A stretch of DNA of 64,000 bases from R-RK-3 sp963842775 (lineage in GTDB: Bacteria; Pseudomonadota; Alphaproteobacteria; Rhizobiales; Rhodomicrobiaceae). A program made the position numbers and the translations under genes. Below, one piece after another: positions 1-8,875 of the stretch; position 1 is the stretch's first letter; every line of letters begins with the position of its first letter. Location of the stretch: NCBI GenBank assembly GCA_963842775.1, contig CAWJHQ010000006.1:1-64000 (forward strand), given 5' to 3'. The notes beneath the pieces were generated by a model. It searched no databases and had not been told where the DNA came from. It was given only the letters and a program-made list of their open reading frames with translations.

Positions 1-274
1 AAACGACTTGGTTATGATTTATTCCGCGCACAAACGTGAGCAAACTCATTTCGGACTCTGGCGGCTAATCGTTAACAAAACTGATTAGATTTTATGATAA
101 ATCGCGCTGCCTAACCTTGGCGGAAATTCGAGTGACATCATTGTTTCCCGAAAGAACCAGATCCCGCACACAGCCGCTTCAACGAGGCGAACGACTGTTC
201 GATTTTTATGGTGAGTGTAGCCGCCGTGGATAACGGACGAATTTCGCTTGGTCGTGAACGGATGGCTCTCCGAA

Positions 275-1282
275 ATGGGCCAATCAGATCAAACGGACCT
301 AGTTTCCAGTATGCAGCGGGGCGGCGACCAAGCATTCAGGGCTGGTCTTTGCGAATTGATGATCCATGCCATGCTTCGACGGCTTGGTTTTAATGTTGTT
401 GTGCATCCACATCTGGACGATCGCACCACGCAGCCGGATTTTGCTCTTGTAAATGAGGACGGCGAAAGGATTGCCTACGTCGAAGTCACGACCATCAACG
501 TGCCGGCCGAACGGGAGGCACAGGCAAATCGAGAAAACCCAATCTACAATGCAATCGACGGCATCACGCTACCAGAAGGCTGTCTTCTCGACTATGAACT
601 TGTCCACGCTGGAACCCAAAGTCCTCGTTTAGGCGCGCTCGTCTCCGACATAGAAAGATGGGCCCGTGATAACGTGCTGGCGGCGCGCACGCAGGACGTT
701 AGCCGGAGGTTTTCGGCTGGCGACTGGGTGATCGAGTTGGGCCTGTTTGCGAAGGAAGCGTCCTGGCAGGCTTCGCGCGCTATTGGTGCTGCAAGCCTTG
801 GGGGCGGGATCATTTCTCCGCATCAGGACATTCGCAAGGCGCTTTATCTCAAATCCCGCAAGTACGGCGTATTGAACGCGCCATATCTCATCGTTGTCGC
901 TGATGCGAAGGATCAGCTTTCTGGCTCTGATAGAGTCCGAGATGCCGTTACAGAAGCGGTCATGGGTGACGAGGTTGTTGAGTATCGCCAAGGGCAGATT
1001 AGCGAACGTTATGCCGCGAATGGCTTTTGGAGAGGAGCACGCGGCGCCCAAAACCAGCACGTGAGCGGTGTGCTCCTGTTGCTAGATACCGGATTGTGGA
1101 GACTTCGCGATGACCGACGGCAGCCATTGCTTGCAAATAATCCTTGGGCTGAGCATCTGTTGCCAGAGCGCATTATGCGGCTACCGCATCTGGCATCAGT
1201 AGACGACAGATGGGCATTCGCGCCGGGCGAAAGCCTTGCCGATATCTTAGCTCTTCCTTCTCCTTGGCCGCCGGAGGATTGA
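275..1282 (+). CDS. Hypothetical protein with PD-(D/E)XK nuclease-like motif
   Basis: A protein of about 335 residues that I do not recognise as a named family. Near residues 50-75 it has a PDF motif followed, across a short loop, by YVEVTT. This spacing resembles the core of PD-(D/E)XK nucleases (PD, then (D/E)-x-(K/E)), but the lysine position is not clearly met. I chose the ATG at 275; a TTG at 248 would add nine residues, and neither has a strong ribosome binding site. It is the only intact gene of the left-hand accessory region and converges on the broken giant gene at 1332-5084. No signal peptide or membrane segment is visible. The nuclease idea is inference from one motif. Confidence 0.6.
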   Translation: MGQSDQTDLVSSMQRGGDQAFRAGLCELMIHAMLRRLGFNVVVHPHLDDRTTQPDFALVNEDGERIAYVEVTTINVPAEREAQANRENPIYNAIDGITLPEGCLLDYELVHAGTQSPRLGALVSDIERWARDNVLAARTQDVSRRFSAGDWVIELGLFAKEASWQASRAIGAASLGGGIISPHQDIRKALYLKSRKYGVLNAPYLIVVADAKDQLSGSDRVRDAVTEAVMGDEVVEYRQGQISERYAANGFWRGARGAQNQHVSGVLLLLDTGLWRLRDDRRQPLLANNPWAEHLLPERIMRLPHLASVDDRWAFAPGESLADILALPSPWPPED

Positions 1283-1331
1283 AGCCGAGAGCCATGATTC
1301 CTCACCCGGAGCGAGCCGTTATCGCTCCCGG

Positions 1332-4300
1332 CTACCATTGGCGTCGCTCTGCTTCATCATCATGGTCTTTTGCCTCGTCCTCATAACTCTCGGCGATCCG
1401 GTCCAGCACAGCCGCTGTGCGACGCCACTCAAACCGAACTCCGTCAGCATAATTGCGATACAGCTTTGCCTCATCCCGCTCGAGTTCGCCACCGTCAAAA
1501 ATGCCCCTGCTCGTCCCGCCCCGCTTGTTTCTGACCCCTACAAAGACGCCGAACTCAAGGTGGTGGCTTCTGGCAACCTCAATCAAATCGCGAACTGCGT
1601 CACAAGGCCAAACTCCCTCCGCATCGGCCGGAGCCCACGCCATGATTTCACCGATTTTCTCGTCTCCGATCTCCGTCCTACCGGCTTCATGGGCCAGTCT
1701 TCGGGCCGCATGAAACCATCCGTTAAGGTTGCCGGGATCGAGTTCGCCATCCACGGAGCCGGGAACGAGTTGCCATGAGTTCAGGCAGCGTCCATGCATG
1801 CTTTGCGAGCGCCGCATTTGTCGCCCGGTCTTCCTCTTGCGCGGCTTTGGCGTCCTCGCCATTTGCCCGATATGGTGGAAAGCACCTCAACGAAAAATTC
1901 AGGCTGTGAGGCAAGTTGCCTATGCAGAGTGACAGGTGGACGTCCGGAATGCTCTAGGACCTTTAGATAAATCCACTCGAGCCTTGCCAACTGTGTGGTG
2001 CAATTTCGTCGGAGGTGTCGATCTTTCCGGTACTCGTTCGACATGATACTGAAACATCGTAGCTTCGTCGGCTTCCCGCTGACTATTTTCTGCTCCCGCC
2101 TCCAGCACTCTCACCAGGAGATCAGCAGGAACATGATTGACGGTATGTCCCACGAGGGTGATTGCGCTGCTTCCTCGCTGTGCTCAAGCAATCGCTCAAC
2201 TATCCACGGCGTTATTGTGGGGCCACTCGGCAGACCGTAGGTAGAAACCTCGCCCCAATACTTACTTGCAACTTCGCCGCCGATCTCCGAGGTGCGCCTC
2301 ATGAAACCTTCCGTGTATGGTAGCGACAGCAATATGCGCGCTACGGTGTTGTCTCCCCATCTTTCCGTCAGAGCCCGCGAGATCAGCCGATCTCCCCAAT
2401 TGGCTTCCCTGGATTGCGCTAGAGCAGCGATGATGCCGTGGGCAAACTTCAGATCTTTTGCTCTTCGGATTTCAGCGCAGTCGCAAGCGCTTCATCAACA
2501 AGTTCAGCCTCGGCCACTTCCGCGAATGCTTCTCCAACAAATCCTGGGATTCTAGCGGCGGCGATCAACTCCACAACGCCGCTCATCCCCGAATTTGCCA
2601 GCAAGTTGCGTAGCGCCAGGTTTCGGGCCTGCCGTGCAGCGTCTCTATTGGCGTGATAGTCGTGCCCGATCGGATTTGGCAGATGCGTTTCGAAGTCTTC
2701 GAACAACCACGCAATCTGAAGTATGGGGTCGGTTGGAGCGATCTCGTCGTACGCTCCCTCCAACGCAACTAGCTCTTCTTCCGCAAGCGCCCAGTTGGCG
2801 TTTGCGAACTGGCGGTGATGATTGAGCAGGTTGCGGATCGCCTTTCGGATCTGGGCGCGGTCATGATCATCGCGGATCAGTTCATTCAGCTTGGCGGCCT
2901 TTGCCACGAATTCTTCTCGTTGCGTTTTCGACAGATCGGGGAAGAATTCTTCAATGAGCTGCACCCAGCGTCCTGCATTCGCCCCCGCATCTTCCAGGAG
3001 CCAAACGCCGAGTTGATCAGCCGCCAGCCTCAAGGTTTTGCGCGAAACGATTTCGGGGACTTCCACCGAGAAGTCGCGCCAACGCGGCAGCGGCGAGTTA
3101 TCAGCGGTGCCGTAGTCTTTGGGATAAATGTCCAGAAAAAGTACGTCACGCCGCCTCGGCGCAGATTTACGGAGGCGCCTTAGAACTTTGAGTTGATCGT
3201 CGAGCCCTACATTAGTTTGTGGGTGCCAAGGCAAATAGATCTGTTGGAGACTGTGTGCCGGTCTATTCCCCCAGCTGCCTCCTGAATTAAGCGTCACCAT
3301 GGTGGCGAGAAGGTCTGTGACCTTTGACAAATAGTCCGGACTCTCAAGCGAGCGTCTCCAGTGCCCAAACCAAATCGGTGTGATAGGCCTTGCCGAACAG
3401 GCCACCGGAATCCCTCCTTAAACAGCATAACGATCGGCGGGTCATTTTTGCTGAGACTGTCCTCGACGCAGTCGAGGAATGTGTCGAGTGGTGCTGCCTC
3501 GGCCATCTCCCGTAGCTGATCTGCAAGGGACCACCATCTTTCCGCCGTCGCACCATGAAGAAGGTCACGGACGATCAAATCGGCGCGTTCGCGGGCATTG
3601 GCAACCGCCACAGCCTGCCAAACACGCCAATCAGCACCAGAGCTTCCGCCAGTCCCGTTCTCAGGTAGGCCGAGTGAGACGGCGTATGACCGTCAAGAGG
3701 CGCGTAAATGCGTTCATCGCCAGCCATGGCGAACCGAGGATCAGCCGCACCCAAAACCTCCTTGGTCACACTTGCAAACTTCTGAAGGTCTTGATCGGAG
3801 ATATATCGCGCCAGCCGAAACCACGCGTCTCTCGGTGATGCTATTTTCCAGATCGGTCCCACTTTGCGTAACGGGCTGTCCGAATCTGCCAGCAACGGGG
3901 TGAGTTGCGCGATAAATTGATCGTAGGGCTTGCCGGCCAAGCTCAGCCAGACACGCGCAATCGGCTTCGCGCTTTTCGTTCCAGGCCCCGGCGAAAAGGA
4001 CGGGAGAAGTGTCCGCCCTAACTCCGGCCTTGCCCACTTTGGTATTTCATACCCGGAAGCGGCTGGCACAAGCCGCCGCAGAACTGTCAGGTTTGCGCAC
4101 AATCGTGCGCGTATGCTTCCGCTTCTTCCTTCCTGTATCCCAGGCTCTCAGCCAGCCCTTCTTCGATGTCGTATCGAAACGGTCTGGGCAACTTCACGAC
4201 ATCACTCCCAGATCCAACTTCCGAACCGAAAGGCAGGAAGACGTGATGTCCCTTCTCAACAAGGCGGACAGCGATACCCGGCTCCGGCTGCTCCAGGACC

Positions 4301-5084
4301 ACCATCAACCGGGACGGAACATCCGCAAGCGCACGTGCGATTTCAGGATTGGCAACCACGACAGCCTTCCCGCTGTAGAAATCGCTGTAATCGGTAGGAA
4401 GCTGCCCGATAGCCGCGGCCAAGAACGCTATCGCTTCACCAGGCGCTTCTGCTTCCACCGCCAGCACGGCCGGATCACCATGAAGCCACCGCCAAACGGC
4501 GGCCGCCTCGTTATCACGGCTCGACAAGACGAGAGAAGCGCTCAGCGGCAGCCTCGTCGCAGCGGACCATTCTCTGGCCCTTTCGCCCAACTCCTGAATC
4601 CCGTCCAAACTTCGCCCGTATATCTCGCCGCGCAGCCACAATCCTACGGCCGGATATTGCTCCACCCACTGCACGAGATCGACGGCATCAAGTGCGTCGA
4701 CTTCAGCCCATATACCTTCGGTCTGCCGCTCAATGATCCATGTCGTTTTTTTGGCCCATCGGCGAGGCGTAATAAAGGTGAATGTCGCCTCACGCATGTC
4801 AAGTGGCGCCGGATTTTTGACCCTCTCCGCATAGTCATCGTCCTCCTTTTTCCCCGGATTCCGATTGGTTCCCATCTCCCGATCCACCCCAACCGCTGGC
4901 GACATGCGCACCACTCGGTCGGCCAAGGTCAGGCCATCCCAACCGTGCATCGAGACGCTATCTCTGGAGGCGAACCGTAAGGTCGGAACGTAACCCTGCT
5001 CCGCAATAATCAGGCGGCGCACGAGTTCAGGCAAGGTGTCCTGTCCGTCGCGTCGGTCAGCCCAATGCGCAAGATCTGATTGAT
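1332..5084 (-). pseudogene. Broken ~1250-codon gene, XRE-linked large protein of unknown function
   Basis: One long protein can be followed from about 5084 down to 1332 only by changing frame about eight times, near 4095, 3600, 3390, 2430, 2150, 2040, 1900 and 1800. The pieces join into a coherent protein. The N-terminal part has WADRRDGQDTLPELVRRLI, then GWDG, WEMGTN-like (here REMGTN), K and DDDY, then FITPRRWAKK and DLVQWVEQ. The C-terminal part has RPPVTLHRQLASQPEFFVEVL, then NSWQLVPGSVDG, and ends in a charged tail near AVLDRIAESYEDEAKDHDDEA. I know this architecture from long uncharacterised bacterial proteins without an assigned role. The D...ExG...K spacing near the start could be a degenerate nuclease core (inference). 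Both +1 and -1 shifts occur. The normal start was not identified; the XRE gene lies directly upstream. Confidence 0.7.
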
Positions 5085-5387
5085 CTACCCACGAATTGGC
5101 CGCAGCGTGTCGGTGGAGGCGCGCCTGCCAGCAATCACGGATGTGGGCACCGGACCCGCAACGACCCCGCCGATCAGGATCGTCACTCCCGCGCGCTCAA
5201 ACGCACCCTTGAGAGCGTCGAGATTGTTCGTGACCGGCGAGCGACGGCCGCGTTCGAAATCTGCAACCGTGGATACCGCAACCGAGGCTTGTCTGGCTAA
5301 ATCAACTTGCGACCAGGCGAGCAATGCCCGAGCGGCTTTGCATTGCACCGGCGAAAGTGACAGGTCATTTGATTCTTCTGATGTCAT
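5085..5387 (-). CDS. XRE-family helix-turn-helix regulator
   Basis: A 100-residue protein whose middle (about residues 14-68) is a Cro/C1-type helix-turn-helix: an AARALLAWSQ first helix, then DLARQASVAVSTVADFERG with the recognition helix, and a typical ALKGAFERAGV dimer-side helix. It is a DNA-binding repressor-type protein, presumably cytosolic. It lies directly upstream of, and on the same strand as, the broken giant gene at 1332-5084. The two would abut or overlap, a pairing common for XRE autoregulators of accessory modules. Its C-terminal tail ends at a TAG just before the downstream reading frame becomes recognisable, so the original might have been slightly longer or fused. The target operator is not visible. 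Confidence 0.8.
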   Translation of the reverse strand: MTSEESNDLSLSPVQCKAARALLAWSQVDLARQASVAVSTVADFERGRRSPVTNNLDALKGAFERAGVTILIGGVVAGPVPTSVIAGRRASTDTLRPIRG

Positions 5388-5657
5388 ATAAAAAATTTGA
5401 CATCATACCAGCATCGAGTGAAGGCAGCTTGTCGCGCGATCTATGAGCGCAACCCGAGTGTTGGGATGGCATACCACGCGGCTACCCTTCTCAGGTCAGC
5501 GCGAGCAAGACGAGGAGATTGGGGACGGGGTCACGATTGAACTGCTGTCGGCACCAGAACGTCAAACGCTGAGGGCGCTGTTAGCCATGATGTTCGCTAG
5601 GAGTTCGCTAGAACGCGGAGCACTTGGGCAGCAGTTCCGCTAAGTTATTGATTTAAA
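5388..5657. other. Gap without recognised gene
   Basis: About 270 bases between the XRE gene and the attachment site. A 66-codon plus-strand frame at 5443-5643 has a leucine-rich end reminiscent of a MarR C-terminus but no helix-turn-helix, so it is not called. The promoter of the minus-strand XRE gene should lie at its left end, in the AT-rich stretch around 5388-5410. Confidence 0.4.
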
Positions 5658-5691
5658 TGGTGGAGCCAGACGGGATCGAACCGACGACCTC
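5658..5691 (-). repeat. Attachment site: 3' end of tRNA-Ala (T-arm, acceptor and CCA)
   Basis: Read on the minus strand, these 34 bases form the 3' part of a tRNA: the T-arm with GGTTCGATCCC, the acceptor strand GGCTCC and the terminal ACCA. The T-arm and acceptor match what I know of alphaproteobacterial tRNA-Ala. The sequence 5' of it does not continue as a tRNA, so this is a duplicated fragment and not a gene. It lies about 13 bases beyond the stop codon of the integrase at 5704-6674. This is the classic arrangement of an integrated element whose core site is the 3' end of a tRNA gene. The intact tRNA partner is not in the window. Confidence 0.75.
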
Positions 5692-5703
5692 AGCAGTGCG
5701 ATT

Positions 5704-6674
5704 TCATTCACCGGCAATGATGTCTCCGAGGACTTGATGATATCGCGCCGTTTTCTGCGCCCGAGCCACAAGCTGGCGCGGTTTTAGGTTGAGGTATCGC
5801 CTTAGCATCTTCCAATCCTTATGGCCCCGTTACGAGCGCACCTCTGCGAGGTCATATCCAGCCTCGAACAGCCGGCTGGTCGCTTCATGCCGAAGATCGT
5901 GGAAATGCAGGTCCTTGATCCCGAGCGCTTTGCATATCCGACGGAAGGCCGTTCCCGCGGATCTTGAATCGTAGGGGAATATTCGTCCGCCATGCTGTCC
6001 GGGTCGCAATTGCGCTTGGATCAATCGGACAGGGTCGTAGCCGTTGACATCGAGCAACGGCACCTGCTGATGATTGCCCACCTTGTGACGCGGATCTTTT
6101 CGATCCCGCACGATGGCGATCCAGCCGTCCCGGTAGTCGACATCCTCAAGCCGTAGCTGGCAGATCTCATCGAGACGCATCGCGGTCGCGACGGCAAATT
6201 CAACAATCCTTCCGAGCGGGATAAGTCTGCCGGGGATTGGCATCGGCATACGCAATGATGCGGTCAAGTTCGCTGTTGCGTCGGACGCCGGTCGCGTTCG
6301 TTGCCCTTTCCAACCAAGCCAAGTCGATGCAGTGCCACACGTGCCAGCATAACTGTCTCTGTCGGCGTCGTGATGCCGTGAATGGCAGTCGCGTGGACGA
6401 GGATCGTGCGGATATATCCTATATCCATGCCAACGGTGACAGGCCCTGCGCCTTCCCTCGCCCGCGCCTTGCCGAAGCCGATCAACTGTTCGCGCGTCAG
6501 GTTTTTCAGCGCCACATCTCCGAGGTCGCGCCTCAACTTCTTAAGGGACTCACGCTTGCTCCGCCGCGGAGACTTGCCAACTTCCCTCATATCGTCGATA
6601 TGCAGATCGATGAGAGTAGCGAAGGTCGTTTTTTCGCTGACGCGCGCCGCTTTGGCGCTTTTGCCGGAGATCAT
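5704..6674 (-). pseudogene. Tyrosine recombinase/integrase, frame broken
   Basis: A site-specific integrase of about 320 codons. The N-terminal SAM-like core-binding half (KKLRRDLGDVALKNLTREQL) is in one frame. The catalytic half is in another frame, with the first arginine in AMRLDEICQLRLEDVD, the HxxR box in HDLRHEAT, then GHKDW and the tyrosine in RRYLNLKP. Two single-base insertions near 6285 and 6225 shift the frame. A further compensated deletion/insertion pair near 5835 leaves an in-frame TAA just before GHKDW. All catalytic residues are still encoded. Its 3' end abuts the tRNA-derived attachment core, so it is the integrase of the element that used that site. Whether the breaks are real decay or sequencing errors cannot be decided here. 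Confidence 0.8.
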
Positions 6675-6764
6675 GGCGGTCTCGGTTTTCGCGGGCCTGC
6701 GCCTCGGCTTCTGATTTGAGGCGGAAACGAAAAGCTGCGTAATGATGCGAAAATTTGTGCACAG

Positions 6765-7820
6765 GTGGCTGTGCGTTCACGTTCTAACCCACTGAGTTTA
6801 CTCGAAAAACGATGGAATATCAAAGGCATAGATTTTGCTATTGCACCTATGATGGAATGGACGGATCGGCATTGCCGCTACTTCCATCGCCAGCTGTCGC
6901 GCCATGCGCTGCTCTATACCGAAATGGTGACATCGGCGGCGATCGTGCATGGCAAGCGCGAAAAATTGCTCGGCTTTGACCCGGCCGAGCATCCGGTGGC
7001 TCTGCAAATCGGCGGCAGCGATCCGCGTCAGCTGGCGCTAGCGGCGCGGATCGGCGAAGAATTCGGTTATGACGAGATCAATCTGAATGTCGGCTGCCCA
7101 TCGGACCGGGTGCAGGCGGGGCGGTTCGGCGCATGCCTGATGGCCGAACCCACGCTGGTTGCGGAGTGCATCGCGGCGATGCGCGACACCGTCCGCATTC
7201 CGGTCACCGTCAAATGCCGTATCGGCATCGACGATCAGGATAGCGAGACCGGCCTTTCGCACTTCGTCGACACGGTCGCTGGCGCAGGGTGCTCCACCTT
7301 CATCGTCCATGCGCGCAAAGCCTGGCTGCATGGCCTCAGCCCGAAGGAGAACCGCGATATTCCCCCGCTTGATTATGACCGCGTAAGACGGCTGAAAGCG
7401 TCCCGCCCCGATCTGCAGATCATACTCAATGGCGGTGTGAAGACTATCGAGGAAGCGAAGGCGCATCTCCGACACCTCGACGGCGTGATGCTCGGTCGCG
7501 TGGCTTATCAGAACCCATCGCTCCTGCTCGACGTCGACGAGGTCCTGTTTGGCGCGCCGGCCCACAATACGCATCCCGCCACGATTGTCGCTCGCATGGC
7601 GCCTTATATCGAGCGGGAGCTGGGGCGCGGCGAAAAGCTGTCGTCGATCACTCGGCATATGCTTGGCCTCGTGCAGGGCGTACCGGGCGCGCGGGGCTTC
7701 AGACGGCATCTAACAGAGGGCGCCATCCGCCGCGGGGCGGGGCTCGAAATCCTGTTCGAGGCGTTGCGCTTCCTGCAGTCAGAGCGCGTCGAAATCACGC
7801 AGCAGGCGGCGAACGCCTGA
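6765..7820 (+). CDS. dusA: tRNA-dihydrouridine(20/20a) synthase DusA
   Basis: An FMN-dependent enzyme that reduces uridine to dihydrouridine in the D-loop of tRNA. The protein is about 350 residues. It opens the TIM barrel with IAPMMEWTDRHCRYF, carries the catalytic cysteine in LNVGCPSDRVQ, the phosphate and substrate region VKCRIGIDD, and the flavin-binding ILNGGV and GVMLGRVAYQNP stretches. RKAWLHGLSPKENR is the DusA-specific signature. The start is uncertain: the frame opens at a GTG at 6765, and the conserved part begins about 25 residues later. It is a housekeeping gene and marks the return to core chromosome after the decayed element. It stands alone, convergent with the peptidase at 7854. 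Confidence 0.93.
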   Translation: MAVRSRSNPLSLLEKRWNIKGIDFAIAPMMEWTDRHCRYFHRQLSRHALLYTEMVTSAAIVHGKREKLLGFDPAEHPVALQIGGSDPRQLALAARIGEEFGYDEINLNVGCPSDRVQAGRFGACLMAEPTLVAECIAAMRDTVRIPVTVKCRIGIDDQDSETGLSHFVDTVAGAGCSTFIVHARKAWLHGLSPKENRDIPPLDYDRVRRLKASRPDLQIILNGGVKTIEEAKAHLRHLDGVMLGRVAYQNPSLLLDVDEVLFGAPAHNTHPATIVARMAPYIERELGRGEKLSSITRHMLGLVQGVPGARGFRRHLTEGAIRRGAGLEILFEALRFLQSERVEITQQAANA

Positions 7821-7853
7821 TCAATGCTCGGCGGACACCTGTTCGCGCTGATA

Positions 7854-8822
7854 TCAAGAAGCAAACCGGTCGGCGGCCTCGACGATCTCGTGGATGATCC
7901 CAGCCTCGGTCATGGCGTGGCCCGCATCCGGCACGATGCGCAGGTGGGCCTCGGGCCATGCCTGCTTCAAATCCCAGGCGCTGCGCAAGGGTGTGACCAC
8001 GTCATACCGGCCATGCACGATGACGCCGGGGATCCGGCGGATCTTATCGGCATCCCGCAAGAGCTGGTCGTCCTCCCGGAAGAAGCCCTTATTGACGAAA
8101 TAATGCGCCTCGATCCGCGCGAATGCGAGTGCGTAGTCATCGACGCTGAACCGGCTGACGCGCTCCGGATCATGCAGCAGCGACAGCGTCGTGCCCTCCC
8201 AAATGCTCCAGGCCCGCGCCGCTTCGAGCTGAACGGCCGGGTCCGGCCCCGTCAGACGGCGATGATAGGCGCCGATCATGTCGCCGCGCTCTTCCGGCGG
8301 GATCGGCTTCTGATAGTCGTCGAACGCATCGGGGAAAATCCAGCTGCAGCCTTCCTGATAGAACCAGCGCAGCTCGGCCTGGCGCAGCATGAAGATGCCG
8401 CGCAAAATCAGTTCGCTGACTCGCTCGGGGTGTGCTTCGGCATAGGCGAGCGCCAGCGTCGATCCCCAGGAGCCGCCGCAGAGCTGCCAGCTTTCCAGGT
8501 TGAGATGCATGCGCAGGGCCTCCATGTCGGCGACGAGGTCCCAGGTCGTGTTGCCCTTAAGCGAAGCGTGCGGCGTCGAGCGACCGCAACCGCGCTGATC
8601 GAACAGAATGATGCGGTAGCGTGCCGGATCGTGAAAGCGGCGCATCGTAGGGTTGGAGCCGCCGCCGGGCCCGCCATGCACCATCACGACGGGCTTGCCT
8701 TGCGGATTGCCGCATTCCTCGAAGTAAATCCGGTGCGGATCGGACACGGCGAGCGTGCCGCTGCGAAAGGGGTGGATTTCCGGAAATAGCCCCCGGCGGC
8801 TGGCAATATGCATGTCCCTCAA
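7854..8822 (-). CDS. pip: Proline iminopeptidase
   Basis: A cytosolic alpha/beta-hydrolase (family S33) that releases N-terminal proline from peptides. The 322 residues match the family length. The oxyanion-hole HGGPGGGS is near residue 49, the nucleophile serine is in GGSWGST at about 118, the acid aspartate is in GRYDVVTP and the histidine in DAGHAMTE close to the C-terminus. The cap region WFYQEGCSWIFPDAFDDY is typical of proline iminopeptidases and separates it from generic hydrolases. It is convergent with dusA. The symporter gene ends about 50 bases beyond its start, on the same strand, so it could be the last gene of that transcript. Confidence 0.93.
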   Translation of the reverse strand: MRDMHIASRRGLFPEIHPFRSGTLAVSDPHRIYFEECGNPQGKPVVMVHGGPGGGSNPTMRRFHDPARYRIILFDQRGCGRSTPHASLKGNTTWDLVADMEALRMHLNLESWQLCGGSWGSTLALAYAEAHPERVSELILRGIFMLRQAELRWFYQEGCSWIFPDAFDDYQKPIPPEERGDMIGAYHRRLTGPDPAVQLEAARAWSIWEGTTLSLLHDPERVSRFSVDDYALAFARIEAHYFVNKGFFREDDQLLRDADKIRRIPGVIVHGRYDVVTPLRSAWDLKQAWPEAHLRIVPDAGHAMTEAGIIHEIVEAADRFAS

Positions 8823-8875
8823 TCCAGCGCAGTTGCGGAACGAAAGCTTATCACGACGGTCACGGCTTCGGCGCC

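Noticed and set aside
5443..5643. 66-codon frame with MarR-like leucine-rich end
   Set aside because: Too short, no helix-turn-helix and no ribosome binding site.
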